A stretch of DNA of 64,000 nt from Peribacillus butanolivorans (GCF_001273755.1 NZ_LGYA01000005.1:1-64000), one strand, 5' to 3'; counted from the first letter of the stretch, positions 41,519-50,399 are shown. Notes: generated from the letters alone by a model not told the origin. Made by a program: numbers and translations.

Positions 41519-42313
41519 ATGACTATGCATTTTAGTGTTCTCGCAAGCGGGAGTACAGGAAATGCCTTTTTCGTGGAAACGGAGGATCAATCTTTTCTTG
41601 TCGATGCCGGTTTAAGCGGTAAAGCCTTGGAAGCGTTGTTTCAGGACATAGGCCGTGATATGTCGAAGCTATCCGGAATCCTTGTTACCCATGAACACAG
41701 CGACCATATTAAAGGTCTTGGCGTGGTTGCTAGAAAACATAAACTCCCGATATACGCGAATGCAAAGACATGGAGTGCCATGGAGCGTTCAATCGGTGAA
41801 ATTTCTGTCGAACAAAAATTCACATTTGAAATGGAACAAGTCAAAACGTTCGGCAGTCTTAATATAGAATCCTTTGGTGTATCGCATGATGCTGCAGAAC
41901 CGATGTTTTACGTGTTTCATCAGGAAGATAAGAAGCTTGTGGTTATTACTGATACAGGATACGTAAGTGATCGGATGAAAGGTATTATCTCGAATGCTGA
42001 TGCCTATGTATTTGAAAGTAATCATGATGTATCTATGTTGAGGATGGGAAAATATCCGTGGAGTATTAAACGCAGAATTTTAAGTGATGTTGGACATGTT
42101 TGTAATGAAGACGCTGCTCTTGCAATGAGTGAAGTGGCCGGAGATAAGACAAAGCGGATTTACCTGGCCCACTTGAGTCTTGATAACAATATGAAGGACC
42201 TAGCAAGAATGTCAGTAGAACAAACTTTAAAGACAAAAGGAATCATCGTCGGTGAACAATTTTCTCTGTATGATACGGATCCGAAAAAACCGACAGAGCT
42301 TGTTACTTTATAA
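41519..42313 (+). CDS. walJ: metallo-beta-lactamase fold hydrolase WalJ (YycJ)
   Basis: A 264-aa MBL-fold protein, proposed in the literature to act as a 5'-3' DNA exonuclease or in coordinating division and replication. It starts [17 protein letters not shown]; the metal motif is [11 protein letters not shown], with later ligands in ITDTGYVSD and HLSLDNN. It lies 6 nt after walI in the wal operon. A terminator follows. htrC has its own promoter-like signals. Confidence 0.93.
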   Translation: MTMHFSVLASGSTGNAFFVETEDQSFLVDAGLSGKALEALFQDIGRDMSKLSGILVTHEHSDHIKGLGVVARKHKLPIYANAKTWSAMERSIGEISVEQKFTFEMEQVKTFGSLNIESFGVSHDAAEPMFYVFHQEDKKLVVITDTGYVSDRMKGIISNADAYVFESNHDVSMLRMGKYPWSIKRRILSDVGHVCNEDAALAMSEVAGDKTKRIYLAHLSLDNNMKDLARMSVEQTLKTKGIIVGEQFSLYDTDPKKPTELVTL

Positions 42314-42356
42314 ATAAAAGGAATGGATGAGGGAAACCTTGTTCATTCCTTTTTAT
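42314..42356 (+). terminator. walJ terminator
   Basis: Stem ATAAAAGGAATG/CATTCCTTTTTAT with an imperfect inner part (42314-42325, 42344-42356), ending in T-rich sequence. Confidence 0.78.
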
Positions 42357-42541
42357 TTATAAAATATATAAGTTACAAACCGGATTAAAAGGGGTATCGT
42401 TTGGTTAGAACTGTATAGGAAAATAGAAAAGTTGCTACATATTATTCAATTTTAAGTTTACCCTTAAATAAGGGCGTACATTTTTTTAGAAAAATTCGGT
42501 TAAATGAGTATAATTAAGGGAGGATACCAAACAATAGTAAT

Positions 42542-42550
42542 TGCTATAAT
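42542..42550 (+). promoter_or_regulatory. possible htrC promoter (extended -10)
   Basis: TGCTATAAT is a consensus extended -10, 31 nt before the htrC start. No good -35 is seen. Another TATAAT lies at 42509-42514. Either could serve htrC independently of the wal operon. Confidence 0.45.
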
Positions 42551-42580
42551 TCATTCCTAAAATGAGAGGGTGGAGCTGTC

Positions 42581-43804
42581 TTGAGTTATAATGATCAGAA
42601 TGATGAGAACCAAAACAAAAAGAGAAAGAGGAGCCATACGAGCTATTTTCTTTCAGGCTTAGGAGGCGCCATCATTGGGGCATTACTTATTTTATTAGCT
42701 TTTCCGGGAAGTGGACTGTTGATTAACGAAAGCAGCGAAAATACAACGGAGAATTCAACAGGTAATGAATCGATGAAGCAGACGCAGCAAAGACTGTCTG
42801 TAGATGTAACAAGTGCCGTTACTAATGCTGTTGATAAGGCTAGCGATGCGGTAGTCGGCATCACAAATATTCAGGAAACAACCTTCTGGGGCCAGCAGGG
42901 AAAAAATGAGAGCAGTTCTGCTGAAGCGGGTACTGGTTCTGGTGTCGTTTATAAGAAAGATGGCGGTAAAGCCTATATTGTTACAAACAATCACGTCATT
43001 GAAGGCGCAAATGAATTGGAAGTCACGTTAAGTGATGGAACTAAATTACCAGCTGAACTACAAGGTAGCGACCCATGGACAGACCTTGCCGTCATTGTAG
43101 TAGATGGAGATAAAATTAAGACCATTGCCGAGTTCGGGAAATCTGGAAAATTGAAACCTGGAGAGCCTGTCATTGCCATTGGTAACCCGCTAGGTCTTCA
43201 ATTCTCTGGATCCATTACACAAGGGATCATTTCCGGTTTGGAACGTACAATTGAAGTGGATATCAATGAAGACGGACAGGTGGATTGGAATGCAGAGGTT
43301 ATTCAAACAGATGCGGCGATTAACCCAGGAAACAGTGGAGGGGCACTTGTTAATATGTCCGGGCAGGTCATCGGAATCAATTCGATGAAGATAGCAGAAA
43401 ATGCAGTGGAAGGAATCGGACTTTCCATTCCGATTGATTCGGTTATTCCAATTATTAATGATATCGAGGAATTTGGTGAAGTTAAACGTGCTTTCTTAGG
43501 TGTGAATTTAGCATCTGTAGAAGAAATTTCTCAATACCATCAGCAGAATACATTAAAGTTGCCAAAGAAAGTTACTGCGGGCGTTGCAATAACAGGTGTT
43601 CAAAGTAACTCTCCAGCTGATAAAGCAGGTCTAGCAGAATTTGACGTCATCGTTGGAATGGATAATGAAGAAATCCATGACGTAGTAGAATTAAGAAAGT
43701 ATCTTTACAATGATAAGAAAATCGGTGACAAGGTTAAAATCACCTATTACCGTGATGGAAAGAAAGAAACCACGGAAGTCACGCTTTCAAGCAGCGAAAT
43801 CTAA
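42581..43804 (+). CDS. htrC: HtrA-family serine protease HtrC (YycK)
   Basis: A 407-aa membrane-anchored, trypsin-like S1C protease with a PDZ domain, involved in quality control of extracytoplasmic proteins. One anchor at about 21-48. Catalytic triad His138 (TNNHVIEG), Asp168 (WTDLAVI) and Ser252 (NPGNSGGAL). The PDZ domain occupies about 300-400. Start TTG with GGGTGGAG at 7 nt. It is the last gene of the wal cluster, followed by a terminator. Confidence 0.95.
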   Translation: MSYNDQNDENQNKKRKRSHTSYFLSGLGGAIIGALLILLAFPGSGLLINESSENTTENSTGNESMKQTQQRLSVDVTSAVTNAVDKASDAVVGITNIQETTFWGQQGKNESSSAEAGTGSGVVYKKDGGKAYIVTNNHVIEGANELEVTLSDGTKLPAELQGSDPWTDLAVIVVDGDKIKTIAEFGKSGKLKPGEPVIAIGNPLGLQFSGSITQGIISGLERTIEVDINEDGQVDWNAEVIQTDAAINPGNSGGALVNMSGQVIGINSMKIAENAVEGIGLSIPIDSVIPIINDIEEFGEVKRAFLGVNLASVEEISQYHQQNTLKLPKKVTAGVAITGVQSNSPADKAGLAEFDVIVGMDNEEIHDVVELRKYLYNDKKIGDKVKITYYRDGKKETTEVTLSSSEI

Positions 43805-43811
43805 AGAAAAA

Positions 43812-43848
43812 AAGGGCAGGGAGCGACTACTTCCTGTCTTTTATTTTG
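43812..43848 (+). terminator. htrC terminator
   Basis: Stem GGCAGGGAG/CTTCCTGTC with one mismatch, then a T-rich run, right after the htrC stop. Confidence 0.75.
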
Positions 43849-43881
43849 CTTGCGATTTTCTTATTTTTTGATACGATTACT

Positions 43882-44198
43882 TGTGGATATTTGCTAAAAG
43901 ATAAAGATACCAACTAAAGTGTGGATAAATAGGTACAGCATTATTAGTAAAAATGAATAAAGAAGAGGAGGATGTATGATGGAATTATATTGCTGTCAGG
44001 AACACGTGGATATGGCGTTGGATGAAGTGGTATATGAGTGTGAAACCTACCCTGTTTTAACATTCATTTCTGAAGAAAAACAGTTATCAACAACCTGTGA
44101 ATATTGTCGAAACGTGGCAATATATCTAGTAGGGAACTAATATTCCCATACAAGATGTGGATAGAAAATGTGGATATGTGGATAACTTTTGTGGATAA
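43882..44198. other. DnaA-box cluster upstream of rlmH
   Basis: DnaA boxes flank and overlap the small CxxH gene: TGTGGATAT (43882-43890), TGTGGATAA (43920-43928), TTATCAACA (44084-44092), then four in a row, TGTGGATAG (44156), TGTGGATAT (44169), TGTGGATAA (44177) and TGTGGATAA (44190), all in the same orientation with starts 13, 8 and 13 bp apart. A DnaA-box cluster near yydA (rlmH) is known in B. subtilis, from memory, so this is probably the conserved secondary DnaA-binding locus. Confidence 0.85.
43976..44140 (+). CDS. CxxH/CxxC small protein (BA_5709-type)
   Basis: A 54-aa protein starting MMELYCCQEHVDMALDEVV and ending TTCEYCRNVAIYLVGN. Cys7-x-x-His10 and Cys41-x-x-Cys44 can form a zinc site, which defines the CxxH/CxxC family known near rlmH in Bacillus. 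ATG ATG follow GAGGAGGATGT; the first is used. It lies within a DnaA-box cluster, with one box inside its coding sequence. Function is unknown. Confidence 0.88.
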   Translation: MMELYCCQEHVDMALDEVVYECETYPVLTFISEEKQLSTTCEYCRNVAIYLVGN

Positions 44199-44211
44199 CA
44201 TGTTTGTAACC

Positions 44212-44233
44212 TGTTCTTAACATGTTCTTAACA
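44212..44233 (+). repeat. 11-bp tandem repeat next to DnaA boxes
   Basis: TGTTCTTAACA occurs twice head to tail (44212-44222, 44223-44233), preceded by the related TGTTTGTAAC (44201-44210). It begins 13 bp after the last DnaA box. Confidence 0.7.
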
Positions 44234-44668
44234 TTTTATAAAGTAGAAACTAGAGCATGGAATTGTCGTACATTTAAGCCTTTGGTGCTTTATATGAGAT
44301 AAAAGGTCATTAGAACAAAAAAAGAGTAGTAAGGCTGCAAAATAAAGTTAGGGTAGCGAATTCTTATTAAAATAATCAGCTCTGCCTTTCTAGGCAACCT
44401 TAGTTTCATACAAAATTTGTCGATAAAATTCATATCAAGATTTAATGGGATTATATTATGAAGGAATATCATAGTTCAAAATTATATAAAGCGTCAATAA
44501 TAGTCATATTGGAATAATGATGACTGGATTACTGTTATATTAAGGCGTTCTAGTTCAATAGGTTTGATTTTTTATTTTCATTTTTTGTTGGTTCTACTTT
44601 TGGTTACATTACTCTTGAGTTATTCTAGAAAAGAAACAAATGTACATTATTCACTTATGAATGAAGGA

Positions 44669-44704
44669 AGCCGTTGCCACTTTTTTAAGGAGGAAGCGGC
44701 TTTT
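44669..44704 (+). terminator. orphan terminator-like hairpin
   Basis: AAGCCGTT pairs with AAGCGGCTT allowing one bulge, followed by a T-run. There is no gene within 500 bp upstream on this strand. Confidence 0.5.
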
Positions 44705-44878
44705 TAATATAAAGATGATAGTTGAATCATTATTTATAGTGGTTATAAATGTAATAATGGACTTATCCAAAACTGGAAAGGATATGCTTGTTTTGCTTAT
44801 AGGTCCCTCTAAGGTATGATAATAGGTAGGCAAATCCAACAAATGATACTAAAACATAATGAAAGTTAGAGGATATAT

Positions 44879-45358
44879 ATGAAAATAACGATTATTACTG
44901 TTGGCAAGCTAAAAGAAAAATACTTAAAGCAAGGAATTGCTGAATATACAAAACGTTTAAGTGCCTATGCTAATATAGAACTTATTGAAGTACCAGATGA
45001 AAAAGCCCCGGAGAACCTTAGTGAAGCAGATATGGACATTGTAAAACAAAAGGAAGGTGAGCGAATCTTAGCTAAAATCAGCCAAGACACCTACGTTATT
45101 ACACTTGAAATCAATGGCAAACAGCTCACCTCTGAGCAGCTAGCATCTCATATTGACCAGCTAGCTACTTATGGAAAAAGCAAAATTACTTTTATTATTG
45201 GTGGTTCTCTGGGGCTTAGCTCAGAGGTGATTTCAAGAAGTGATTATGCACTTTCCTTTTCTAAAATGACCTTTCCGCATCAGCTAATGAAGTTGGTTCT
45301 GTTGGAGCAAATATATCGAGCGTTTAGAATAAATAGAAATGAACCGTATCATAAATAA
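44879..45358 (+). CDS. rlmH: 23S rRNA (pseudouridine1915-N3)-methyltransferase RlmH
   Basis: A 159-aa SPOUT-class methyltransferase (YydA/OrfX) acting on the intact 70S ribosome. It starts [20 protein letters not shown]. The SAM-binding knot includes [10 protein letters not shown], and the end reads [30 protein letters not shown]. This is the gene whose 3' end serves as the SCCmec attachment site in staphylococci; the same C-terminal sequence is present here but no inserted cassette is seen. The ribosome binding site AGAGGATAT is modest. Confidence 0.97.
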   Translation: MKITIITVGKLKEKYLKQGIAEYTKRLSAYANIELIEVPDEKAPENLSEADMDIVKQKEGERILAKISQDTYVITLEINGKQLTSEQLASHIDQLATYGKSKITFIIGGSLGLSSEVISRSDYALSFSKMTFPHQLMKLVLLEQIYRAFRINRNEPYHK

Positions 45359-45439
45359 ATTTGCCAATTCAGAGGAATTGCTTATAAGGTTTTTTGAGTT
45401 GTAGAATTAAATTTTAATGTTATGAAAAGAGGGTAACGT

Positions 45440-46507
45440 ATGAATAAAGAGTCCATTTATGGTTTAACATTCGATCAATTGACAGCGTGGCTTTTGGAAC
45501 ATGGTCATAAAAAGTTTAGAGCTTCACAAGTCTGGGAGTGGCTTTATAGGAAGCGTGTAACAGATTTCTTTGAAATGACAGATGTAAATAAAGAGTGCAT
45601 TCAATTACTGAAAGATAACTTTTTCATCCAAACTTTAACTGAGCATGTTAAGCAAGAGTCAGCGGATGGAACGATTAAGTTCTTGTTTAAATTACAGGAT
45701 GGAAACCTTATCGAAACGGTTATGATGAGGCATAAATACGGGATTTCGGTTTGTGTCACCACACAGGTAGGATGTAATATTGGTTGCAGTTTCTGTGCAA
45801 GTGGTCTATTAGCCAAAAGTCGTGATTTATCTAGTGGGGAAATTGTAGAACAGATTATGAACGTTCAACTGCATCTAGATAAATTGGAACAAGAAGACAT
45901 TGTTAGTCATGTAGTTGTAATGGGAATTGGCGAGCCGTTTGACAACTTTGAAAATATGATAGACTTTTTAAAGGTAATTATGGACCATAAAGGGCTTGCT
46001 ATCGCTGCAAGGCGTATCACTGTATCGACTAGTGGACTTGCCAACAAGATTTATGAATTCACAGATACTCAATTACAGGTAAACCTGGCAATATCATTGC
46101 ATGCACCGAATAATGAACTTAGAACCCGGATAATGAAAATAAACCGAGGTATTCCAATAGAAAAATTAATGAAATCGCTTGATTATTATTTAGAAAAAAC
46201 AAACAGAAGAATTACTATTGAGTATATCCTATTGAAAGATGTAAATGATCATAAAGAAGAAGCCGAGCAACTTGCCAATCTTCTTGATGACAAAAAACAT
46301 CGGCTTTATGTTAACTTAATTCCATATAATCCTGTAGATGAACATAGTCAATATCAAAGAAGTGAGAAAGAGTCAGTTCTCTCGTTTTATGATACGTTGA
46401 AAAAGAGAGGCGTAAATTGTAAAATCCGCCAAGAACATGGAACGGATATTGATGCGGCATGCGGACAGTTAAGAAGTAAACAAATTAAAAAGGCTGAAGT
46501 TCAATAA
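45440..46507 (+). CDS. RlmN-type radical SAM rRNA methyltransferase
   Basis: A 355-aa radical SAM methyltransferase of the RlmN/Cfr family, which methylates C2 of A2503 in 23S rRNA (RlmN also tRNA). The cluster motif is Cys112-x3-Cys116-x2-Cys119 ([12 protein letters not shown]), the N-terminal HhH-like region includes [15 protein letters not shown], and Cys341 in [10 protein letters not shown] is the mechanistic methyl-carrying cysteine. The motif line [22 protein letters not shown] resembles a second RlmN subgroup seen in some Bacillaceae, rather than the housekeeping copy or Cfr. Whether another rlmN exists cannot be seen here. GAGGGTAACGT precedes ATG. Confidence 0.88.
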   Translation: MNKESIYGLTFDQLTAWLLEHGHKKFRASQVWEWLYRKRVTDFFEMTDVNKECIQLLKDNFFIQTLTEHVKQESADGTIKFLFKLQDGNLIETVMMRHKYGISVCVTTQVGCNIGCSFCASGLLAKSRDLSSGEIVEQIMNVQLHLDKLEQEDIVSHVVVMGIGEPFDNFENMIDFLKVIMDHKGLAIAARRITVSTSGLANKIYEFTDTQLQVNLAISLHAPNNELRTRIMKINRGIPIEKLMKSLDYYLEKTNRRITIEYILLKDVNDHKEEAEQLANLLDDKKHRLYVNLIPYNPVDEHSQYQRSEKESVLSFYDTLKKRGVNCKIRQEHGTDIDAACGQLRSKQIKKAEVQ

Positions 46508-46536
46508 GAATTTGATGAATAAAAGCCAAAATCCAA

Positions 46537-46578
46537 CAGAAAAAACAGTATGTTATTGAACACATACTGTTTTTTCTG
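46537..46578. terminator. terminator after the RlmN-type gene
   Basis: A perfect 17-bp stem (46537-46553 with 46562-46578), core ACAGTATGT/ACATACTGT with flanking A6/T6. It looks bidirectional. Confidence 0.88.
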
Positions 46579-46594
46579 ATTTATTAAATACTGG

Positions 46595-46800
46595 AAGGTC
46601 GATTTAATTGTAACGACGGTCGAAAAATCACTCAGAAGGTCGAAATATACCTCGCGACGGTCGAAAAATCTTCCAGAAGGTCGAAATATACTTCGTGAAG
46701 GTCGAAAAATCTCCAAGAAGGTCGAAATATACTTCGCGACGGTCGAAAAATCACTCAGAAGGTCGAAATATACTTCGTGAAGGTCGAACTTCGTTCAAAA
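46595..46800. repeat. 41-bp tandem repeat array (about 5 units)
   Basis: Five head-to-tail units start at 46595, 46636, 46677, 46718 and 46759, exactly 41 bp apart. Each unit has two halves beginning AAGGTCGAAATAT (21 bp) and A(C/A)GGTCGAAAAATC (20 bp), so GGTCGA recurs about every 20.5 bp. The first unit has a variant start and the last is truncated. The array lies between the convergent RlmN-type and haem monooxygenase genes. No unique spacers separate the units, so it is not a CRISPR. No known repeat family is recognised. Confidence 0.92.
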
Positions 46801-46816
46801 CTCTTATTGAAGTTCC

Positions 46817-47149
46817 TTATTTAGCTATTTCTTTTACTGAGGCAACTTCATAAGTAGTAAGTTCACTGCCTAGAATAGGTGATTCTTTTTTTGCTTCATC
46901 GGAACTAGGTTCAGGTCGTTTATGTGCAGCTTTAAACGCATCACTATTTCTCCAAGCAGTAAAGTTATCAAGGTTTTCCCAGTACATATTTACGTTTAGT
47001 TCATCATGATCTGTTAAGTTTTGTGTTAATAATACTTCTACTTTTACGAAGCCTTCTGTTGTATCAAGTGGACCTGGTGCGGTAAATCCTGGGGCCATAA
47101 CTGCACCCATCCCTTTTTTAACTCTAATTCTATTCGTTACGATTATCAT
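46817..47149 (-). CDS. IsdG-family haem-degrading monooxygenase
   Basis: A 110-aa ABM-domain protein like IsdG/HmoA, which opens the haem ring to release iron. It starts MIIVTNRIRVKKGMG with the active-site Asn6; the FTAWRNSDAFKAAH segment carries the conserved Trp and His. Haem-contacting region GFVKVEVL is present. ATG follows AAAGGAG at 8 nt. It is convergent with the RlmN-type gene, with the 41-bp repeat array between them. No clear Fur box is visible upstream, although a 14-bp palindrome lies about 100 bp upstream. Confidence 0.85.
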   Translation of the reverse strand: MIIVTNRIRVKKGMGAVMAPGFTAPGPLDTTEGFVKVEVLLTQNLTDHDELNVNMYWENLDNFTAWRNSDAFKAAHKRPEPSSDEAKKESPILGSELTTYEVASVKEIAK

Positions 47150-47248
47150 AAATCAACGCTCCTTTTAGATAGAATTTAATGGTTTTTCCCTTTTTTTAAC
47201 TCTCTTGTATCATACATATTTTAGCATATTAGCAGGAATATAATCTAT

Positions 47249-47262
47249 TTTGATTAATCAAA
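47249..47262. repeat. 14-bp palindrome, possible operator
   Basis: TTTGATTAATCAAA is a perfect palindrome in the 374-bp divergent region between the haem monooxygenase gene and dbpA. It could be an operator for either gene; the binding regulator is unknown. Confidence 0.4.
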
Positions 47263-47353
47263 GCAAAGGTTAAGAAGGTTGAAAGAAATAAATTTTTCAG
47301 AAGGCAACCTTTCACTAAAAAATAGGTAAAGGAGCTTCATTTTATTATTTTTT

Positions 47354-47367
47354 AAAGACATGTCTTT
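47354..47367. repeat. 14-bp palindrome upstream of dbpA
   Basis: AAAGACATGTCTTT is a perfect palindrome, about 157 bp before the dbpA start and 92 bp from the TTTGATTAATCAAA palindrome. Possible operator; otherwise the region shows only AT-rich sequence. Confidence 0.4.
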
Positions 47368-47523
47368 TAAAAATCGAAGAATAGATTACATGAAAAAAGC
47401 ATCTAGTAGTTTGGTTATTACGAGGTTTATCACTTCATATCGCGTATAATAGAAATCAGTATAAGGAAATAACGATTGTGGAAACAATAAAGTAAGATAC
47501 TAAACAACAAAAGAGGCTATTAT

Positions 47524-48972
47524 ATGACTGAATTAAGTTTTACTGATTATACATTAAGTGATGAAATTGTAAGGGCATTGGAGAGTCTGGGTTATCAGCA
47601 ACCAACGGAGGTTCAACGTGAAGTGATTCCTGTTGCATTGAAAAGAAAGGATCTTGTCGTGAAGTCGCAAACAGGGAGTGGTAAGACAGCTGCATTTGGC
47701 ATACCGATCTGCGATATGGTTGATTGGCAGGAGAATAAGCCGCAGGCACTTATTTTAACACCTACGCGAGAGCTTGCTGTACAGGTGAAAGAGGATATTA
47801 CGAATATAGGTAGATTTAAACGAATTAAAGCAACAGCGGTTTATGGAAAATCTCCATTTGCTCTACAAAAAGCAGAACTTAAACAAAAAAGTCATGTAGT
47901 TGTAGGAACGCCAGGACGAGTACTCGATCATATTGAAAAAGGTACGTTTGTTTTGGAGCGATTAACACATTTGGTTATTGATGAAGCGGATGAAATGTTA
48001 AATATGGGGTTCATCGAACAAGTGGAAGCCATTATTAAAGAGCTTCCAAAAAACCGAGTTACCATGTTGTTTTCTGCTACTTTACCAGAGAGTATAAAGA
48101 AACTTTGTCAAAAATATATGAACGATCCTTTAGATATTGAGATTAAGGCAACGGGCATAACGACTGAAAAGATTGAACATGCCCTAATCGAAGTGAAGGA
48201 AGATGATAAGTTTTCCTTGCTTAAAGACGTTACAATCACTGAGAATCCGGATAGCTGTATCATTTTTTGTCGGACGAAAGATCGGGTGGACGAAGTATGT
48301 GAAAAGTTAATGGATTTAGATTATCCTTGCGATATGATTCATGGAGGTATGCTTCAAGAAGATCGTCTTGCTGTGATGAACGAGTACAGAAGAGGTGAAT
48401 TCCGCTATTTAGTTGCTACAGATGTAGCTGCAAGGGGAATTGACATTGATAATATTACTCATGTTATTAATTATGATCTTCCACTAGAAAAAGAAAGCTA
48501 TGTACATCGAACTGGAAGAACAGGTCGAGCCGGTAAAAAAGGGAAAGCTATTACTTTCGTGACACCGTACGAAGATAAGTTCCTTAAAGAGATTCAAAGC
48601 TATATCGGATTTGACATCCCTAAAATCTCGCCTCCATCAGAAGAAGATGTCTCGAATAAGATGAATGATTTTGAAGCGAAACTAGAGGCTCGTCCCAAAA
48701 TAAAAAAAGATAAAAGTGAACAATTGAATAAGCAAATCATGAAGCTATATTTTAATGGCGGTAAGAAAAAGAAAATCAGGGCCGTTGATTTCGTGGGTAC
48801 AATTGCGAAGATTGATGGTGTTAAAGCCGAAGATATTGGAATTATCACCATTCAGGACAATGTTTCCTATGTGGAAATATTGAATGAAAAGGGACCTCTA
48901 GTTTTGAAAGTGATGAAAAATACGAAAGTCAAAGGTAAGCTTTTAAAGGTTTCAGAGGCCTTTAAGAACTAA
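47524..48972 (+). CDS. dbpA: DEAD-box RNA helicase DbpA (YxiN)
   Basis: A 482-aa ATP-dependent RNA helicase that targets hairpin 92 of 23S rRNA during 50S assembly. The Q motif is near residue 25; motif I is [10 protein letters not shown], motif [10 protein letters not shown], motif III SATLP and motif [12 protein letters not shown]. The C-terminal RNA-binding RRM of YxiN is present with [19 protein letters not shown]. It starts [15 protein letters not shown] and ends with a strong terminator. No Shine-Dalgarno stronger than AGAGG was seen. Confidence 0.95.
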   Translation: MTELSFTDYTLSDEIVRALESLGYQQPTEVQREVIPVALKRKDLVVKSQTGSGKTAAFGIPICDMVDWQENKPQALILTPTRELAVQVKEDITNIGRFKRIKATAVYGKSPFALQKAELKQKSHVVVGTPGRVLDHIEKGTFVLERLTHLVIDEADEMLNMGFIEQVEAIIKELPKNRVTMLFSATLPESIKKLCQKYMNDPLDIEIKATGITTEKIEHALIEVKEDDKFSLLKDVTITENPDSCIIFCRTKDRVDEVCEKLMDLDYPCDMIHGGMLQEDRLAVMNEYRRGEFRYLVATDVAARGIDIDNITHVINYDLPLEKESYVHRTGRTGRAGKKGKAITFVTPYEDKFLKEIQSYIGFDIPKISPPSEEDVSNKMNDFEAKLEARPKIKKDKSEQLNKQIMKLYFNGGKKKKIRAVDFVGTIAKIDGVKAEDIGIITIQDNVSYVEILNEKGPLVLKVMKNTKVKGKLLKVSEAFKN

Positions 48973-48987
48973 AAGAGAATGATAAAT

Positions 48988-49035
48988 AAAGAAGCGGTAA
49001 AGATGAATGATTGGTCTTTGCCGCTTCTTTATTTT
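48988..49035 (+). terminator. dbpA terminator
   Basis: A perfect 16-bp stem AAAGAAGCGGTAAAGA/TCTTTGCCGCTTCTTT (48988-49003, 49015-49030) followed by ATTTTT. Confidence 0.9.
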
Positions 49036-49252
49036 TGTTATTGATTATTTATGAGAAATTTTTACTACGTTATATAGCGGTAGATAGGGCAATCACATGC
49101 TAGAAAAGTAACTTCAATTAAGGGATGTTTAACATCTTTTCATTATACAAAGGCTCATAGCGGCAGGAGTATAAAGGAAACTACATAGAAATATTCCTTT
49201 AAGCTGAATTTTAAGGAACAGCATATGAAAGAGAAAGCATAGATGCATTTTT

Positions 49253-49275
49253 GACATGGACAGGATAAGCATGTC
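49253..49275. repeat. inverted repeat upstream of the LysR gene
   Basis: GACATG (49253-49258) and CATGTC (49270-49275), separated by 11 nt, lie just downstream of a TTGACA sequence and 16 bp before the Fur box. Position and spacing suit an autoregulatory site of the LysR protein. Confidence 0.4.
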
Positions 49276-49290
49276 CTGATAATATATAAA

Positions 49291-49305
49291 TGATAATGAT
49301 TATCA
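49291..49305. promoter_or_regulatory. Fur box upstream of LysR gene
   Basis: TGATAATGATTATCA is a perfect match to the 7-1-7 Fur consensus, 37 bp before the LysR start codon. It predicts iron-dependent repression. The rest of the 370-bp dbpA-LysR gap holds the dbpA terminator and one inverted repeat. Confidence 0.9.
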
Positions 49306-49342
49306 TTTTCATAAAAGGACGGTCTTGAGGGGGAAAAAACAC

Positions 49343-50242
49343 ATGAATACACTGGAGAAAATGGAGACGTTTATCGTACTTGCCGAGTGTCGCTCTTTCA
49401 CAGAGGCTGCCCGCCGACTTTATTGCTCACAACCTACTATTAGTCATCATATCAATCACTTAGAACAAGACTTTGATTCAAGGCTTTTTCATCGTACTGG
49501 TAGGAAAGTAGAGTTAACGAAGCAAGGGGAAGTTCTCTTGACTTATGCAAAACAGATTCTGAGTCTTGTGGATGAGGCTTCAGTAACGATAAAAAAAGTA
49601 GACTACTTTGAACAGACACTCTCGGTATTCGTCAGCAATTATATTGCGGATTACTTCTTTGCGGATCTTCTCCATCAATACAAGGAGATTTCACGAAAGA
49701 AGTGCATTGAAATCAATAGTTTTTGTTACGATGATTTAAAAAGAAGCCTTCAAGATAACTTGACCAATTTTGCAATCATGCCAATCTATCCTGAAGACTA
49801 CTATTTAATGGACCACTATGACACGTCAGTTTTATTCGAGGATGAACTATCCCTGATTTTCCCAAACGATTATTTATGGGATACAAGAAAAACACTTTAC
49901 TGCCGTGATTTACATAACCAAACCGTCCTCTTGCCAAAGAGTCATTACTTACAGCAATATATCAAGAGTCATTTACGTAGTCGACAAGTTAAGGTGAGGT
50001 ATTTACAAATGAGCAACTTTGAATTAATCAAAAAGGCTGTAAAAGCTGGACATGGGATTGCCTTTCTACCCAGCTTTGCTGTTGCGGAGGAATTAAGTAA
50101 AGGAGAGTTAGTTTCAAGGCCGGTATCAGGGCTATCAATTAAGCGGAAAAACGGATTAGTAATCCGTAAGAATACTCAGCTTACAGATTATGAACAGGAT
50201 TTTTGTAATAAGTTAAAGCAACATTTCCTTCAATTCGTTTAA
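49343..50242 (+). CDS. LysR-family transcriptional regulator
   Basis: A 299-aa LysR-type regulator. The N-terminal helix-turn-helix shows FIVLAECRSFTEAARRL and SQPTISHHINHLEQDF; the C-terminal effector domain includes KKAVKAGHGIAFLPSFAVAEEL. The ligand is unknown. The ATG at 49343 follows GAGGGGG; upstream codons in frame are ignored. A perfect Fur box overlaps its promoter region, so it is probably iron-repressed, which is unusual for a LysR protein. The next locus downstream, also behind a Fur box, is the likely target. Confidence 0.9.
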   Translation: MNTLEKMETFIVLAECRSFTEAARRLYCSQPTISHHINHLEQDFDSRLFHRTGRKVELTKQGEVLLTYAKQILSLVDEASVTIKKVDYFEQTLSVFVSNYIADYFFADLLHQYKEISRKKCIEINSFCYDDLKRSLQDNLTNFAIMPIYPEDYYLMDHYDTSVLFEDELSLIFPNDYLWDTRKTLYCRDLHNQTVLLPKSHYLQQYIKSHLRSRQVKVRYLQMSNFELIKKAVKAGHGIAFLPSFAVAEELSKGELVSRPVSGLSIKRKNGLVIRKNTQLTDYEQDFCNKLKQHFLQFV

Positions 50243-50384
50243 GATCCTCATCGAGAGGATTTTTTTTATTTGTATATCTAACCTTTGTATTAAGAAAATG
50301 AATAGTGCCATTCATAAATATTACAAAAGGAATATGGCGGCAATGAAACTAAGGATTATCATAAAAAAGCAGAATAATCGATAT

Positions 50385-50399
50385 TGATAATCATTATCA
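50385..50399. promoter_or_regulatory. Fur box upstream of the paralog pair
   Basis: TGATAATCATTATCA is a perfect Fur 7-1-7 box, 127 bp before the first gene of the pair. It predicts induction in iron starvation. Confidence 0.88.

Larger units (their letters stand above)
44141..44878. other. gene-free region between CxxH gene and rlmH
   Basis: A 738-bp gap. It holds four DnaA boxes (44156-44198), an 11-bp tandem repeat (44212-44233), and a terminator-like hairpin at 44669-44704. No open frame here has a ribosome binding site or recognisable protein sequence. The plus-strand hairpin with T-run has no upstream gene, which leaves room for an unannotated small RNA. Confidence 0.6.

Noticed and set aside
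44290-44472. 60-codon minus-strand frame between the CxxH gene and rlmH
   Set aside because: No ribosome binding site or family resemblance; AT-rich composition explains the hydrophobic translation.
44879-45358. SCCmec-like insertion at the rlmH 3' end
   Set aside because: rlmH has the conserved C-terminus, but no direct repeats, recombinase or resistance genes follow it.
45440-46507. Cfr resistance methyltransferase
   Set aside because: The cysteine motif region, N-terminal domain and C-terminus follow RlmN, not Cfr.
46595-46800. CRISPR array
   Set aside because: The units are contiguous 41-bp repeats with no unique spacers and no cas genes nearby.
47150-47330. Fur box for the haem monooxygenase gene
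   Set aside because: AT-rich sequence gives partial GATAAT-like strings but no match close to the 7-1-7 consensus.
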